From Aquarana catesbeiana (lineage: Eukaryota > Chordata > Amphibia > Anura > Ranidae), in contig NC_133326.1 in the NCBI RefSeq assembly GCF_042186555.1, positions 695,526,700-695,590,699 on the forward strand: a stretch of 64,000 bases of DNA. Reading direction: 5' to 3'. The notes beneath the pieces were generated by a model that saw only the letters and a program-made list of their open reading frames with translations, did not search any database and was not told the origin of the DNA. The translations under genes and the position numbers were made by a program. Of this stretch, positions 11,348 to 23,611 are shown piece by piece (position 1 is the stretch's first letter; each line of letters begins with the position of its first letter).

Positions 11348-12164
11348 CCACATTCCCTTATATCCTGGCGTCAGCCCACCAGACCCACATGTGCTCTGAG
11401 TGACTCTATTGTTAACCATTCCCACATGCAAATCTTTTCTTTCTCTCCCCTCTCCTCCCCCCTTTGGTCTCCCTTTCTTATCCTCGTATTCTCTCATTGA
11501 GTCTTGCTGAATTCTCTAAATGTTGGTTTACCCTGGGACTTTAATAGTAATGTATCTTAGAGATGTAGGGATCTACCTCTACAATCCTTGGGCTCCTCGG
11601 AGTCCAGGGTTGCTTAGCCATATAGGCCTCCCCCTAAGCAAGCCAATTTCTCGCAGTGTTTGAGAGGTCACTTGACCATGGGCATTAGTAGGGTAGAATT
11701 TTCAAGTTAACATATTAGTATAAAGTTATAGGGTATGCCCGTTTAGGGCAAACTCGTCTGGGATCTGGGGTTCGGGGGGGGGGCCCATGCCCGCAGCGTG
11801 CTCCCTTTTTGGGTGGATGTGGGTGCCTCACCCAACCCTAGTAACCCCACAGATCCAAGGGTCTTCTTTTCTATATTTCCAGATGTACCTCTTTCCCCCA
11901 ACAAAGTGTTCTCTCTGTCTCTTATTGTTGATTGAACTTGCAGAGTATATATTTTAATTCATTCTTGCTAATGGGATACGATATTCCTGGTTACAATTCT
12001 TGACATGAATACTGGTACTGTACAATATGCTGTTCAATGTGAACTATTATGCGAGGCTTCGCACTGGACTTACATGTACTTGTCGTTCCCTTATACCTTC
12101 CTTTTTGAAATGTACACTACAATTGTTAAGACTAAACTTCTATTAATAAAAATGTATTAAAAGG
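11348..12164 (+). mobile_element. Short LINE insertion with 15-bp target duplication
   Basis: The 15-mer AAAATGAAAAGCATC occurs at 11333-11347 and again at 12165-12179, flanking 817 bp. The insert ends in AATAAAAATGTATTAAAAGG, like a LINE 3' end, and is CT-rich near 11430-11490. The coding part is lost, so it is probably a 5'-truncated L1/Tx1 3' UTR. The perfect duplication marks it as a clean retrotransposition event. Confidence 0.75.
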
Positions 12165-12414
12165 AAAATGAAAAGCATCTTGTATAGCTAAGTAAACATT
12201 CAAGGACACATTTTTAAATTAGGTGATTTACCATTCAGTAAACATTCTTAGCAGGAGAATCTTCCAGGTCTATGTTTTAAATATTATTGACTGATATTTG
12301 GGGGAAGTGATATTCACTGTTTTAAAAAATAGACTTTTCAGTTTTATTCTATTCCAATGGTGAACCAAGCTCATTATGCCTGCTCACCCACATCACTAAA
12401 TGTAATTTTATTCA

Positions 12415-12458
<44 letters not shown>

Positions 12459-12545
12459 AGATGTATCAAGATACAGCTTATTAAATCATTATTTATTCAA
12501 CTGTATCTCAAATGTATTATTATTATATTATTACTATTATTATTC
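12415..12545. repeat. AAT/ATT hairpin repeat unit, copy A-1
   Basis: A run of about 15 AAT triplets leads into ACAGATGTATCAAGATACAG, a TTATTAAATCATTATTTATT centre, then CTGTATCTCAAATGTATT and ATT triplets. The two halves are complementary, so the unit folds as a hairpin. Related units occur at 12795-12930, 62400-62510 and 62650-62910. Confidence 0.75.
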
Positions 12546-12794
12546 ATTTTATCAATATTATATGACTTAAAAATTATTTACCTTCTTGACAATCTTATGC
12601 TCATGTTTGTATATATTTTTGTGTTGAGTTTATTTTAATATTATTATTATTATTTTTATTATTATTTATTAATGTCATAATATTACTTGAAGATGTTTTA
12701 CCATCATGATGATCTTTTGCTCATGTTTTTTTTTATGTGGAGTTTGCAATTTGCATTGTTTATAAAGCAATTTATGGTCCTCACTAATACACTA

Positions 12795-12930
12795 GAATAA
12801 TTATAATAATAGTAATAATAATAATAATAATACAGCTTCATCAAGCTACAGTTTAATCACTATTTAACTAATAAATAAAACAATAAAACTGTATTATTAA
12901 TATTATTATTATTATTACTATTATATCATC
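12795..12930. repeat. AAT/ATT hairpin repeat unit, copy A-2
   Basis: Same architecture as the unit about 380 bp to the left: AAT triplets, ACAGCTTCATCAAGCTACAG, an AT-rich centre, CTGTATT and ATT triplets. The intervening DNA also repeats loosely (CTCATGTTTTT, GTGGAGTTTG), so a longer unit was duplicated. Confidence 0.7.
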
Positions 12931-13183
12931 AATATGTGACTTTTAAATTCTTTACACATTTGTCTAAAACTGTCATTGTCATCAGTAATGGAATTTAGGT
13001 ATTGAGTTTGTTTTGTTAATATTCATAGCAGACATTATATCTGCACTGTAATATTAAGTGTTAACTTCCAAAATGATTTTATTATAATTCTATTTTGCTT
13101 TAGATGGCAAAAACAAGAGAAATAGAAGCACTGGGAAATAATGTAAAAGATAATGAATGTATTCAGTATTCAGGATAAACATT

Positions 13184-13283
13184 TAGACAAGGGACAAATT
13201 ATTGTACATAGCTCGTTAGATAACCAGTTTAGAAATTGATTGGCCCCATTGCTGGAAATAATTATTTACAGTTCATTAAAATT
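13184..13283. other. 100-bp block identical between the two paralogous segments
   Basis: These 100 bases are identical, without gaps, to 63163-63262. The block contains a CCAAT-type TGATTGG motif and several homeodomain-like ATTA sites (AATAATTATTT, TTCATTAAAATT). The sequence either side has diverged clearly. Identity this long inside a diverged pair suggests purifying selection (an enhancer-like conserved element) or recent gene conversion. Confidence 0.7.
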
Positions 13284-13632
13284 ACATGAAATATAAATGT
13301 AATGTTGGTGATTCCCTTAATTATTAATTTGATTTCTCTTACGGAAACACATTCAAATTAAGAAAAGTTTTAAATTAATACATTATTGGCAAATGCTGAA
13401 TCTTTCTAATTTATCAACTTCCTAATTAATTCCATCAGGGCATCTCCCATACAGTAATAATTAAAAATTATTAGGTCTTGGCTTGTATCATCATTAACTT
13501 CACTAACAAGCTAATTAAGTAATCCATTCTTTGTATCTATGTGATTTTTCCACAGGGATATTATAGAACAGAGCTAAGTCAAGATACAGAAAGACATTAC
13601 ATTAACTGTTTATATTAAAAATCACATGAATT

Positions 13633-14334
13633 CAACTAGAGAGGGCACAGATGCAAAGCCAGGACGAGTTGGCGGAGGTGCAGCTCCACATGGAAGACCT
13701 GGAGAACTGAAGCCGCAGAAACAACCTGCGGCTCATGGGGATACCAGAGGCTACGGGGCCTGAGAACCTGCCGGAGACTGTGCGGGCGATCTTACACAAG
13801 ATCATGGAGCCAGACCCAACTGTGACATGGAAGTTCGACAGAGTGCACAGGGCGCTCAGTCCCAGGCCGGGGGAACAAGACCGTCCCCGAGATGTGATTT
13901 GCTGGCTGCACAGATATGCTCAGAAAGAGATGATCATGAGAGCCGCCTGGCAGAAAGTAAAGGTGGACTTTGACAGGGCGGCTATCTCTGTCTTTACGGA
14001 TATCTCCCAGGCAACCCTACGGAGGAGAGCCTTGCTTAAACTCCTGTTGGAGTCCCTGCGCACCGCTCAGCTTCAGTACTGTTGGGGTTTCCCTCTCCAG
14101 TTGACGGTCCGTAAAGCAGGCTCCTCCTACACCCTGAGACGCCACTCGGATCTCCCGGAGCTGTTTAGATTCCTGGGGATGGAGGCGATCCCTCTTCAGG
14201 ACTGGCTGTGCCCTCTGTCTGGCGGGAATTCCCGTACGGGGCCGGAGGCACCTCCCCCGGCACAGCCACGCCGCTCATCAAGGCACAGACGGAGGGAGCC
14301 TACGCTGATCAGGGCCCAGGAGCCTGAACCATAA
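13633..14334 (+). pseudogene. L1/Tx1 ORF1 protein, 5' truncated
   Basis: The frame through 13651-14334 gives a coiled-coil end (AEVQLHMEDLEN), then the RRM-type nucleic-acid-binding region (NNLRLMGIPE, FDRVHRAL, RPRDVICWLHRY) and the basic C-terminal domain (AAISVFTDISQATLRRR). ORF1p normally coats LINE RNA as a trimer. An in-frame TGA at 13708-13710 replaces an expected CGA Arg codon (EN.SRRNN), a typical CpG decay event. The N-terminal half is absent because of 5' truncation during insertion. The C-terminal tail is rich in Arg and Pro. It is non-functional. Confidence 0.85.
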
Positions 14335-15740
14335 TACCAGCAGATGTTTACAAGTGAGTGGTCCCGGGGTCTGTGATGCTGGCAGCTTGACTGTTCGACT
14401 TTCCTCCCCCTCACATTGTCTGTATGTTATGCCCTTCCCCCATTGGGCATGAGAGACTGCACTGGCCCCCCCAGTGTGTGCCTTTCCCCTACTCTGGAAA
14501 TGCGGTGATCCGGGGAGACCCTGCTCCACACTGCATAATGGTCTGCACAAGGATCTTTTACCTGACGCCCACTTAGACTTACGTTCCCTGGGCAGCCACG
14601 ATGGAACCGTATGACTAACGATGGTATGGCAGTTTGCACAAGGGCCTTTTGCTTCTAGTCGGGGGGGGTGGTTGGGACCTCGCTGGGGTGGAAGAGGCCA
14701 GGAGTTATTGGCACACATGTTGGTTTGTACAGACTTCCTTTAACAGAAACAGTGGGTGCTGCAGACCAAATGCAGAGAACTCGGCACAGAGGGACAATTG
14801 GGTTGAAGATCATTTGCCTTCGGAATAAGACATAATAAATTTGACGTAGTGCTTTGATGCCAAGAGAGTTAGGGGGATACTAACTGTGTTGTTTAATCAG
14901 GGGGGAGTGTGTCTTGTTTCTTCTGTCCCCTCTGGGGCGGGCTGATGAAGCACCCGGAGGAGGTGTCCTTGAAAATTGCACTGAAACACGGGGGGTGCTG
15001 CACTGCCCATCTAGGGGGATGGGGTATGGACAGATTTATTGGCTGCGGGCCTTCCCCCTCCCTCCTCCCTCTTCCTTACGCCTTCCTTTACCCCCCTTCC
15101 CCTCTTCATCCTCCTTCATTCTCCCCTTCCTCTTCCTGCCCCCTCTCCTCCCCATCTCCCCCCCTTCCCCCTCTCCTCCCCCTCTCCTCCCCTTCTCCCT
15201 CCTTCCCCTTTCCCTTCTTCCAGGGACTATGCAGATTATCCCAGGGACTTAATGCAATGGGGTGACATCCCCCACTTTGTCGGTGAATCCCTCTTCCCAA
15301 GGTGGGAGGTGGAGGGATTTTCCCATATACACAAGTTTATTTTGGTTACGTTTAATTCATTGTGTTGATTTATGGGTTTAAAATGTTGAGCATGCAGCCA
15401 GGGCTGTGCCCCTAGCCGGCTTAGCGGGTATGGGCCATAGCAAAGATGTGGCCGGACATATCAGCCATTTATAACTACTGTTTTATGTAAAAGACAGGTG
15501 GGGATAGGGAGTTTCTATACCCTGCTGTGAAAAAAAACACTTTCCCCACATAGGGTTACACCCATTTAGTGGCTTCACATTTGAGGTCACTAGGGTGTAT
15601 GGAGACTAAGTCTCACATACGTGTATAGCTTATTAGCTGTTCTTGTATCTGTTCCCTTTGTCCTTTCTTACCCTTTCCTTCCACCTCTTCCCCCCTTCCT
15701 CTCCCCCCCTTTTTATTTATTTATTTATTTTTTTCTGATT
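14335..15740 (+). other. Inter-ORF region of the L1/Tx1 with pyrimidine tracts
   Basis: About 1.4 kb separate ORF1 and ORF2. Two strongly polypyrimidine stretches, 15050-15225 (mostly CCTCC/CTTCC) and 15655-15735 (ending in TTTATTTATTTATT), dominate the second half. Open frames here encode only Pro/Ser/Leu-rich strings from the CT tracts and I do not regard them as genes. Confidence 0.6.
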
Positions 15741-15749
15741 CTTTACCTC

Positions 15750-18700
15750 TGCCAGCTCTCGTCATGACCAGGAGTGGTCAGGAACCAGTTTGCATGCTCA
15801 AGCGCAATATTGTTATGTCTAACCTGAAACGTACAAAAGTTCACATTTGTTTTCTGCAGGAGACGCATTTTTGTGCCGACAGAATACCAGGTCTCCAGAA
15901 TCGCCTCTTTCTGATGACTTACCATGGGTGCTCGTCGGCCCCCATGTCCAGAGGGGTAAGCGTTCTGATCTGCAATACAATTCCATGGCAGGAGAAAGAT
16001 CAGTGGAGCGACACGGAGGGCAGGGCACTGTTTGTAAAGGGGTCACTAGGGGTTCTATGGTCACACTAGTGAAACTATACCACCCAAACACAAACCAGAT
16101 CACTTTTCTAGACCCTATCTTGACCAAGCTGGGAGAGTTTGCTGAAGGGGCAGTTATTCTGGAAGGTGACATGAATTTCATCATGGACTCTACTTTAGAC
16201 TCATCCAGGAAAACCTCTCAGCTCTCCTATGCGGCGCTGAATCACCTAAAGAAGAGCTTCTATGCTTTCCACCTAGTAGACGTATGGCGGATTCTTCATC
16301 CAAACCAAAGAGATTACACATTCTACTCACACCCTCACAATTCATACAACCAAATTGACCTAATTATGATGCCCCAACCTCTCATGTCTAGGGTTACGTC
16401 GGCATCGATCGTGTCCATCACATTCTCAGACCATGCTCCAGTCATGGTGGACATAGACCTCCTGACACCCACAACCAAGCAGTGGATGCGGAAGAATAAC
16501 TCATTGATCCAAGTGCCTGAGGTAGCCGAAGAAATGTCCAAGGAACTGAGGCAGTTTTTTTACGAAAACGCAAACCCAGAGACAGCTCCAACAATGGTGT
16601 GGGAGGCTCACAAGTGCTACATCAGGGGTCTCTTAATAAAAATAGGGCCAGAAGAAAGCCAGAGAGCATCAGATTTCTGAACTTCTAGGTAAAATTCGGT
16701 CCTTGGAGGCCACCCAGAAACAATCGCTCGCCGAACAAGCTCTAGCTGATTCAACTGCCTTGAGAAATCAACTGCGCACCCTGGCTCTACACAGGGCAAA
16801 GGAGGTGATAGCCAAATGTAGGAAAACATTCTATATGCACAGTAACAAGAGTAGCAAACTGCTGGCATGGGCTCTAAGAGCCCAGCAAGCATGTACGTTC
16901 ATCCCCAAAATATACAATGAAACCCACAATAAGGTCCATACTACAGAAGCCATAGCAGACCAGTTTCAAAAGTATTACACCTCTTTATACAACCTTTTAC
17001 GTACATCCTCAGAAAGAGCGATGCCTTTTGAACAGAGTAGTATACAAGATTACCTTCAAAGATTGGGTCTCCCACAATTATCAGATGAGGACTTAACTGA
17101 ATTAGAGAAACCCATCTCGGCAGACGAAGTGACCCAAGCGATGGCGCGCATGCAACTGGGCAAAGCCCCAGGTCCAAATGGATACTCCCTGCTATACTAC
17201 AGGACCTTTGGGGAGCTTTTGATTTCACACTTCCTCTCAGCATACAACGCTGCGGGTGAGGGCCCCACCCCTCCCAAAGACACATTACGCACACACATCA
17301 CGATAATTCCGAAGGAGGGCAAAGACCACCTATTATGCCAAAGCTACAGGCCGATCTCATTATTAAACATAGATCTAAAAATCTTCACAAAAATTCTCTC
17401 CATCCGGCTGATAGGTCTGATCCCTCAAATGATTCACTCCGACCAAGTGGGATTTTTTCCTACAAGGGAGGCACGTGACAACACAACTAAAGCAATCAAC
17501 CTAATATATGCAGCACGGAAACGAAAAACCCCCGATGGTGCTCCTGTCGACGGACGTTGAGAAAGCGTTCGACAGGGTAAGCTGGCCCTTTCTCTTTGAA
17601 ACTCTTTGGATCATAGGTCTTAGAGACCGTATGATGAACTGGGTGCAAGCAATCTATTCATGCCCTTTGGCACAGGTCAAAGTGAATGGTCACCTATCGT
17701 CACCATTTCTGATAGCAAATCGGACAAGACAGGGGTGTCCCCTATCGCCTCTGATATTTATCCTGACCCTCAAACCTTTTCTAAGATTTATCAGAGACAA
17801 TCCGAATATCTCGGGGCTTAGCAAAATAGCAGCATTTGCAGACGATCTGCTTTTCTTCCTGACCAGTCCATTGACGTCCATCCCAAATCTACTTGCAGAA
17901 TTGAAGATGTATGAAAAACTGTCCTCCTTTCACATTAATTACCAGAAATCTGAGGCATTAGAGGTCGCTTTACCTCCATCCTTAGCTACTTTGATTAGAG
18001 TAGATTTTAAATGGGCCTCATCCCGCATTAAATACTTGGGCATTCTTCTGCCCATCAGAATAGAAGAAATCTTCCCTCTCAACTTCCCTCTCCTCTTAAC
18101 AGCTATAAAAAAAGATCTCCAGACCTTGCAGAAAGGAATGTTCTCTTGGTTTGGACATTGTGCCATAGTAAAAATGAACATCATGCCTTGGATACTATAC
18201 CACTTCCAGGCACTTCCTATACGTATTCTCGCTTCCTTCCTTAAAGCAGTCAACAAAACCTTTGTCAGGTTTGTATGGGCTCAAAAACCACCCCACTTGG
18301 CCCAGACCATCCTTCGAATTCCCAAGCTAAGAGGGGGTATTGCCCTACCGGATGCTAATCTGTACCTAATGGAATGCCAACTGACCAGGGTTCTAGACTA
18401 GTGTCGGCATGATGCCCTGAAGCAGTAAGTGCAAATAGAATATGCCTTAGCAGAGACCAAACTGGAGTCGTTGCCTTGGTGCCATAAGCCCATACATAAG
18501 CGAATAATTAACCACCCGACGGTGGGGGAAACGTGACAAACGGTCCGCAAATTTTTTGGTTGCACAGCTCCCATCTCCACTCACTCCCATTATCGGAAAT
18601 CCAGCCTTTGCTCCGGGTCTCGAAGACCCCAGATTCTTGAAGCTGCTGGAGGTCGAGCGATCTCAAGCAAGACATTTCATATGGCCGGTGGAAGAACAGG

Positions 18701-19499
18701 CAACAAATCACAGAGGATCCAGCCCTGACGGGTTTGTTGTTTTGGCAAAAGATACAGCTAACCCATTTAATTGGCTCCCTGCCCTCACCTGAATCTTTTG
18801 GAAAGGAAATTATCCCCCTTTGAACTGTTGTGCTTGGAACAAACTCTGCTGAGACATGCTATCTCCCAGGCCTACAAACTATTACTTGCTCAACCCCCAG
18901 ACTCTAGACCTCCTTACATAACCAAGTGGGAACGGGACCTAGGGGTGCAATTTACAGACAAACAAATAGATCGGCTCTTTATTTTCGCTCATAAGACATC
19001 CATCTGCGCCAGACACCAGGAGGTGGGATACAAGCTACTAGCCCGGTGGTACTACACCCCGGAAAGAATACATCAGATGTTCCCCCAGAGCACAAGCCTT
19101 TGTTGGAGATGTGGGGAGATGACTGGCTCGCTGCTCCATGTCTTCTGGTCCTGTCAAACCCTCCAGCCTTTCTGGACGGAAGTGCGTCGCATAGTGCAAA
19201 AATTCACAGACCGAGAGATACCAGAGACCCCTGAATTCTTCCTTCTTCACCATCACAAGATTCCCACCAAAGCCTATAAGAAATCAATTATCCCTCTCCA
19301 GCTTACAGCGGCAAAGAGTTGCATCCTCCTGCTTTGGAAGCAGATGCAGTTCCCTTTGGTGGACATGTGGCTGAGAAAGGTATTCGAGATAAGGGCAATG
19401 GAAGACTTGGTGGCCACAGAGAAAGGCCTCAGTTATCATTTTCAAAAAAATGGTTGTGTTGGCACGAATTTGTATACTCTGAGGAATATAATGAGCTGA
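15750..19499 (+). pseudogene. L1/Tx1 ORF2 protein (endonuclease-RT), frameshifted
   Basis: Domains appear in order but in changing frames. Endonuclease: ICFLQETHF near 15850, ILEGDMNF near 16160 (usual GDFN), YNQIDLIM near 16345 and FSDHAPVMV near 16425. RT: LGKAPGPNGYSLLYY near 17157, YRPISLLN near 17345, LLSTDVEKAFDRV near 17540, GCPLSPLIF near 17735 and the catalytic AFADDLLFF near 17832. The C-terminal knuckle CX2CX8HX4C (CWRC..HVFWSC) is near 19100-19155. Frame changes fall near 16050, 16690, 17540 and 18540-18770, with a stop at 18399-18401. All catalytic motifs remain readable, so it decayed fairly recently by small indels. In life it nicks DNA and reverse-transcribes LINE RNA at the target. 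Confidence 0.9.
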
Positions 19500-20149
19500 T
19501 GGTCTAACCTCCCACGATACCTTGACCTTGCATGCTCCCCGGACAAGGATGACGAGACTGGACGGAGGTACATGCATCTCCCCCGATCCCCCCCCTTTCT
19601 CTTTTTTTTTTTTTTTTCTTTTTATTCTTCCCCCATTTTTGGGTCGTCAGACCCTGGGTTCAAAGTGATCCCCATTACCTTTCTTTTTACATAATATACA
19701 GTATTTGCTGTTTAACCACTTGAGCCCCGGACCATTATGCTGCCTAAGGACCAGAGGTCTTTTTCCAATTTGGCACTGCGTCGCTTTAACTGCTAATTGC
19801 GCGGTTATGCAATGCTGTACCCAAACGAAATTTGCGTCCTTTTCTTCCCACAAATAGAGCTTTCTTTTGATGGTATTTGATCACCTCTGCAGTTTTTATT
19901 ATTTGCGCTATAAATGGAAAAAGACCGAAAATTTTGAAAAAAAATTATATTTTCTACTTTTTGTTATAAAAAAAATCCAATAAACTAAATTTTAGTCATA
20001 CATTTAGGCCAAAATGTATTCGGCCACATGTCTTTGGTAAAAAAAATGTCAATAAGCGTATATTTATTGGTTTGCGCAAAAGTTATAGCGTCTACAAACT
20101 AGGGTACATTTTCTGGAATTTACACAGTTTATGACTGCCTATGTCATTT

Positions 20150-21620
20150 CTTGAGGTGCTAAAATGGCAGGGCAGTACAAAACCCCCCTAAATGACCCCA
20201 TTTTGGAAAGTAGACACCCCAAGGAAATTGCTGATAGGCATGTTGAACCCATTGAATATTTATTTATTTTGTCCCAAGTGATTGAATAATGACAAAAAAA
20301 AAAAAAATATTTACAAAAAGTTGTCACTAAATGATATATTGCTCACACAGGCCATGGGCCTATGTGGAATTGCACCCCAAAATACATTCAGGTGCTTCTC
20401 CTGAGTACGGGGATACCACATGTGTGGGACTTTTTGGGAGCCTAGCCGCGTACGGGACCCCGAAAACCAATCACCGCCTTCAGGATTTCTAAGGGTGTAA
20501 ATTTTTGATTTCACTCTTCACTGCCTATCACAGTTTCGGAGGCCATGGAATGCCCAGGTGGCACAACCCCCCCCCAAATGACCCCATTTTGGAAAGTAGA
20601 CACCCCAAGCTATTTGCTGAGAGGCATATTGAGTCCATGGAATATTTTATATTTTGACACAAGTTGCGGGAAAGTGACACTTTTTTTTTTTTTTTTGCAC
20701 AAAGTTGTCACTAAATGATATATTGCTCACACAGGCCATGGGCCTATGTGGAATTGCACCCCAAAATACATTTAGCTGCTTCTCCTGAGTATGGGGATAC
20801 CACATGTGTGAGACTTTTTGGGAGCCTAGCCGCGTACGGGGCCCCGAAAACCAATCACCGCCTTCAGCGTTTTTAAGGGCGTGAATTTTTGATTTTACTC
20901 TTCACTGCCTATCACCGTTTCGGAGGCCATGGAATGCCCAGGTGGCACAAAACCCCCCCAAATGACCCCATTTTGGAAAGTAGACACCCCAAGCTATTTG
21001 CTGAGAGGCATGGTGAGTATTTTGCAGCTCTCATTTGTTTTTGAAAATGAAGAAAGACAAGAAAAAACTTTTTTTTTTTCTTTTTTCAAATTTCAAAACT
21101 TTGTGACAAAAAGTGAGGTCTGCAAAATACTCACTATACCTCTCAGCAAATAGCTTGGGGTGTCTACTTTCCAAAATGGGGTCATTTGGGGGGGTTTTGT
21201 GCCACCTGGGCATTCCATGGCCTCCGAAACTGTGATAGGCAGTGAAGAGTGAAATCAAAAATTCACGCCCTTAGAAAGCCTGAAGGCGGTGCTTGGTTTT
21301 CGGGGTCCCGTACGCGGCTAGGCTCCCAAAAAGTCTCACACATGTGGTATCCCCGTACTCAGGAGAAGCAGCAGAATGTATGTTGGGGTGTAATTTCACA
21401 TATTCCCATGGCATGTTTGAGCAATATATCATTTAGTGACAACTTTGTGCAAAAAAAAAAAAAAAAATTGTCTCTTTCCCGCAACTTGTGTCGCAATATA
21501 AAATATTCCATGGACTCGACATGCCTCTCAGCAAATAGCTTGGGGTGTCTACTTTTCAAAATGGGGTCATTTGTGGGGGTTTTGAACTGTCCTGGCATTT
21601 TATGCACAACATTTAGAAGC
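20150..21620. repeat. Direct and inverted repeats inside the piggyBac
   Basis: Units of about 370 bp (AAATGACCCCATTTTGGAAAG, then ATATTGCTCACACAGGCCATG, then GGGGATACCACATGTG, then CCGCGTACGGG) repeat directly near 20150, 20560 and 20930. They then reappear in reverse complement from about 21120 to 21610. The symmetry centre is near 21063, in a pyrimidine stretch. The whole is a large imperfect palindrome that could fold or be a source of rearrangement. Confidence 0.85.
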
Positions 21621-23168
21621 TTATGTCACACATTACCCACTCTTCTAACCACTTGAAGACAAAGCCCTTTCTGACACATATTGTTTACATGAAAAAGTTA
21701 TTTTTTTTTGCAAGAAAATTACTTTGAACCCCCAAACATTATATATTTTTTTAAAGCAAATGCCCTACAGATTAAAATGGTGGGTGTTTCATTTTTTTTT
21801 TCACACAGTATTTGCGCAGCGATTTTTCAAACGCATTTTTTGGGGAAAAAACACACTTTTTTAAATTTTAATGCACTAAAACACACTATATTGCCCAAAT
21901 GTTTGATGAAATAAAAAAGATGATCTTAGGCTGAGTACATGGATACCAAACATGACATGCTTTACAATTGCGCACAAACGTGCAGTGGCAACAAAATAAA
22001 TACATTTTTAAAAGCCTTTAAAAGCCTTTACAGGTTACCACTTTAGATTTGCAGAGGAGGTCTACTGCTAAAATTACTGCCCTCGATCTGACCTTCGCGG
22101 TGATACCTCACATGCATGGTGCAATTGCTGTTTACGTTTGACGACAGACCGCCGCTTGCGTTCGCCTTAGCGCAAGAGCAGGGGGCGACAGGGGTGCTTT
22201 TTTTTTTTTTTTTTCTTTATTATTTCTTTGCTTTTTTATCTTATTTTTAAACTGTTCCTTTCATTTTTTTTTTTTTAATCATTTTTATTGTTATCTCGGG
22301 GAATGTAAATATCCCCTATGATAGCAATAGGTAGTGACAGGTACTCTTTTTTGAAAAAATTGGGGTCTATTAGACCCTAGATCTCTCCTCTGCCCTCAAA
22401 GCATCTGACCACACCAAGATCGGTGTGATAAAATGCTTCCCCAATTTCCCAATGGCGCTATTTACATCCGGCGAAATCTAAGTCATAAAATGCTCGTAGC
22501 TTCCGGTTTCTTAGGCCATAGAGATGTTTGGAGCCACTCTTGTCTCTGATCAGCTCTATGGTCAGCTGGCTGAATCACCGGCTGCATTCTCAGGTTCCCT
22601 GTTGAGACAGGAGAGCCAGAGAAAAACACGGAAGACGGTGGGGGGGGGCATTCCCTCCCACGGCTTGTAAAGGCAGTCTAGAGGCTAATTAGCCACTAGG
22701 ATTGCTTTTACATGAAAGACGACCGCTGGCTGAAAAGAATGATACCAAGATGATACCTAAACCTGCAGGCATCATTCTGGTATAACCACTCAAAGTCGTG
22801 AATGGCGTACCTGAAGACAAAAAAATGGTTAACAATGGTTAACAATAAAGCACAGTAAACAGTAAAGTATAAATAATTACATACCTGAAAAACAAACATG
22901 ATAAAACATAATAACAATAACAATAAAACATTGCAGAATAGAATACAGTAAAAAAAGAGCAGAACAATAGAGAGAGAGAATAGAGAGAGAGAACAATAAA
23001 ACGACAACTATTTTTTTTAATTTTATATATATATTTTTTTTTTTACACTTTTTTTGTAACTAACTTTTATAACTGTAACCGGTTCCAGGTTCGGGTCTCT
23101 CAAAATACGATGGCATCTTGGGAGACCCTGTGAAAGTGTGCCTAGTCTGTGGAATGCTGTACCCTACG

Positions 23169-23555
23169 CTAATACTCAACTAGTGCATGGTAGCGTTCAA
23201 AACATTCACCAATGCAAAGACCAGGATTGTCAGGACAGGAGGGACAATAATAGCGGGTGTCACGCCTATATCCACGCTTGCTACAGACACGACATCTTTT
23301 TGGGGGGGTTCGTTGGGTAGGGGTACTCGGGAGGACATAAAAATGCCTCTCATGCAGCCGACTGCATTTGGTTGGGGATGTGAATGGGGGAAGTACGGGC
23401 GCTGCAGAAGCGGTGTGTTCCCAATTAGGATTGGCGAATGCAGCAGGAAGGGCACTATGGGCACGACGGGCCTGTGTTTGTCTTTTTGGTGGCAGCGGGA
23501 CACTACTTGTGCTTGCCACCTCACCAGCTTGAACTGCACTTATGGCACTCGCCAC
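23169..23555 (-). pseudogene. piggyBac transposase C-terminal Cys-rich domain
   Basis: The 128-residue frame ends with CRVCSKRGYRRDTRYYCPSC followed by PDNPGLCIGECFERYHALVEY. This is the cysteine-rich (RING/PHD-like) tail of piggyBac transposases, which binds the element ends. The three Cys pairs and the terminal C..C..YH arrangement are preserved. The DDE catalytic domain that should lie upstream (above 23555 on the minus strand) is not found; tandem repeats sit there. The apparent Met start is probably accidental. It also fixes the element's orientation as minus. Confidence 0.85.
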
Positions 23556-23611
23556 GTCACCAAGTGTTACTGCAGCGCTGGTTTGACTACGACCGGGGTG
23601 TACTAAGCCGC

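Larger units (their letters stand above)
12180..13616. repeat. Copy A of a diverged duplicated segment (left part)
   Basis: This segment and 61870-63600 contain the same landmarks in the same order: TTTAAATTAGGTGAT, AAT/ATT hairpin units, CTCATGTTTTTAT..GTTGAGTTT, ATTTATGGTCCTCA, TTCATAGCAG, GAAGCACTGGGAAATAATGTAAA, a 100-bp identical block, CCATCAGGGCATCTCCCATA and GAAAGACATTACATTAACTGTT. Flanking identity is clearly lower, with many substitutions and indels. The right part of copy A continues at 25777-25872 and 33194-33605, after the LINE insertions. No coding frame is visible. Confidence 0.85.

Noticed and set aside
12520..12680. tRNA or SINE head in the AT-rich segments
   Set aside because: No A-box/B-box pair or cloverleaf is visible. 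The sequence is too AT-rich.
14909..15368. Three overlapping Pro/Ser/Leu-rich ORFs
   Set aside because: They arise from the polypyrimidine tract in the LINE inter-ORF region. All frames are open because CT-rich codons include no stop.
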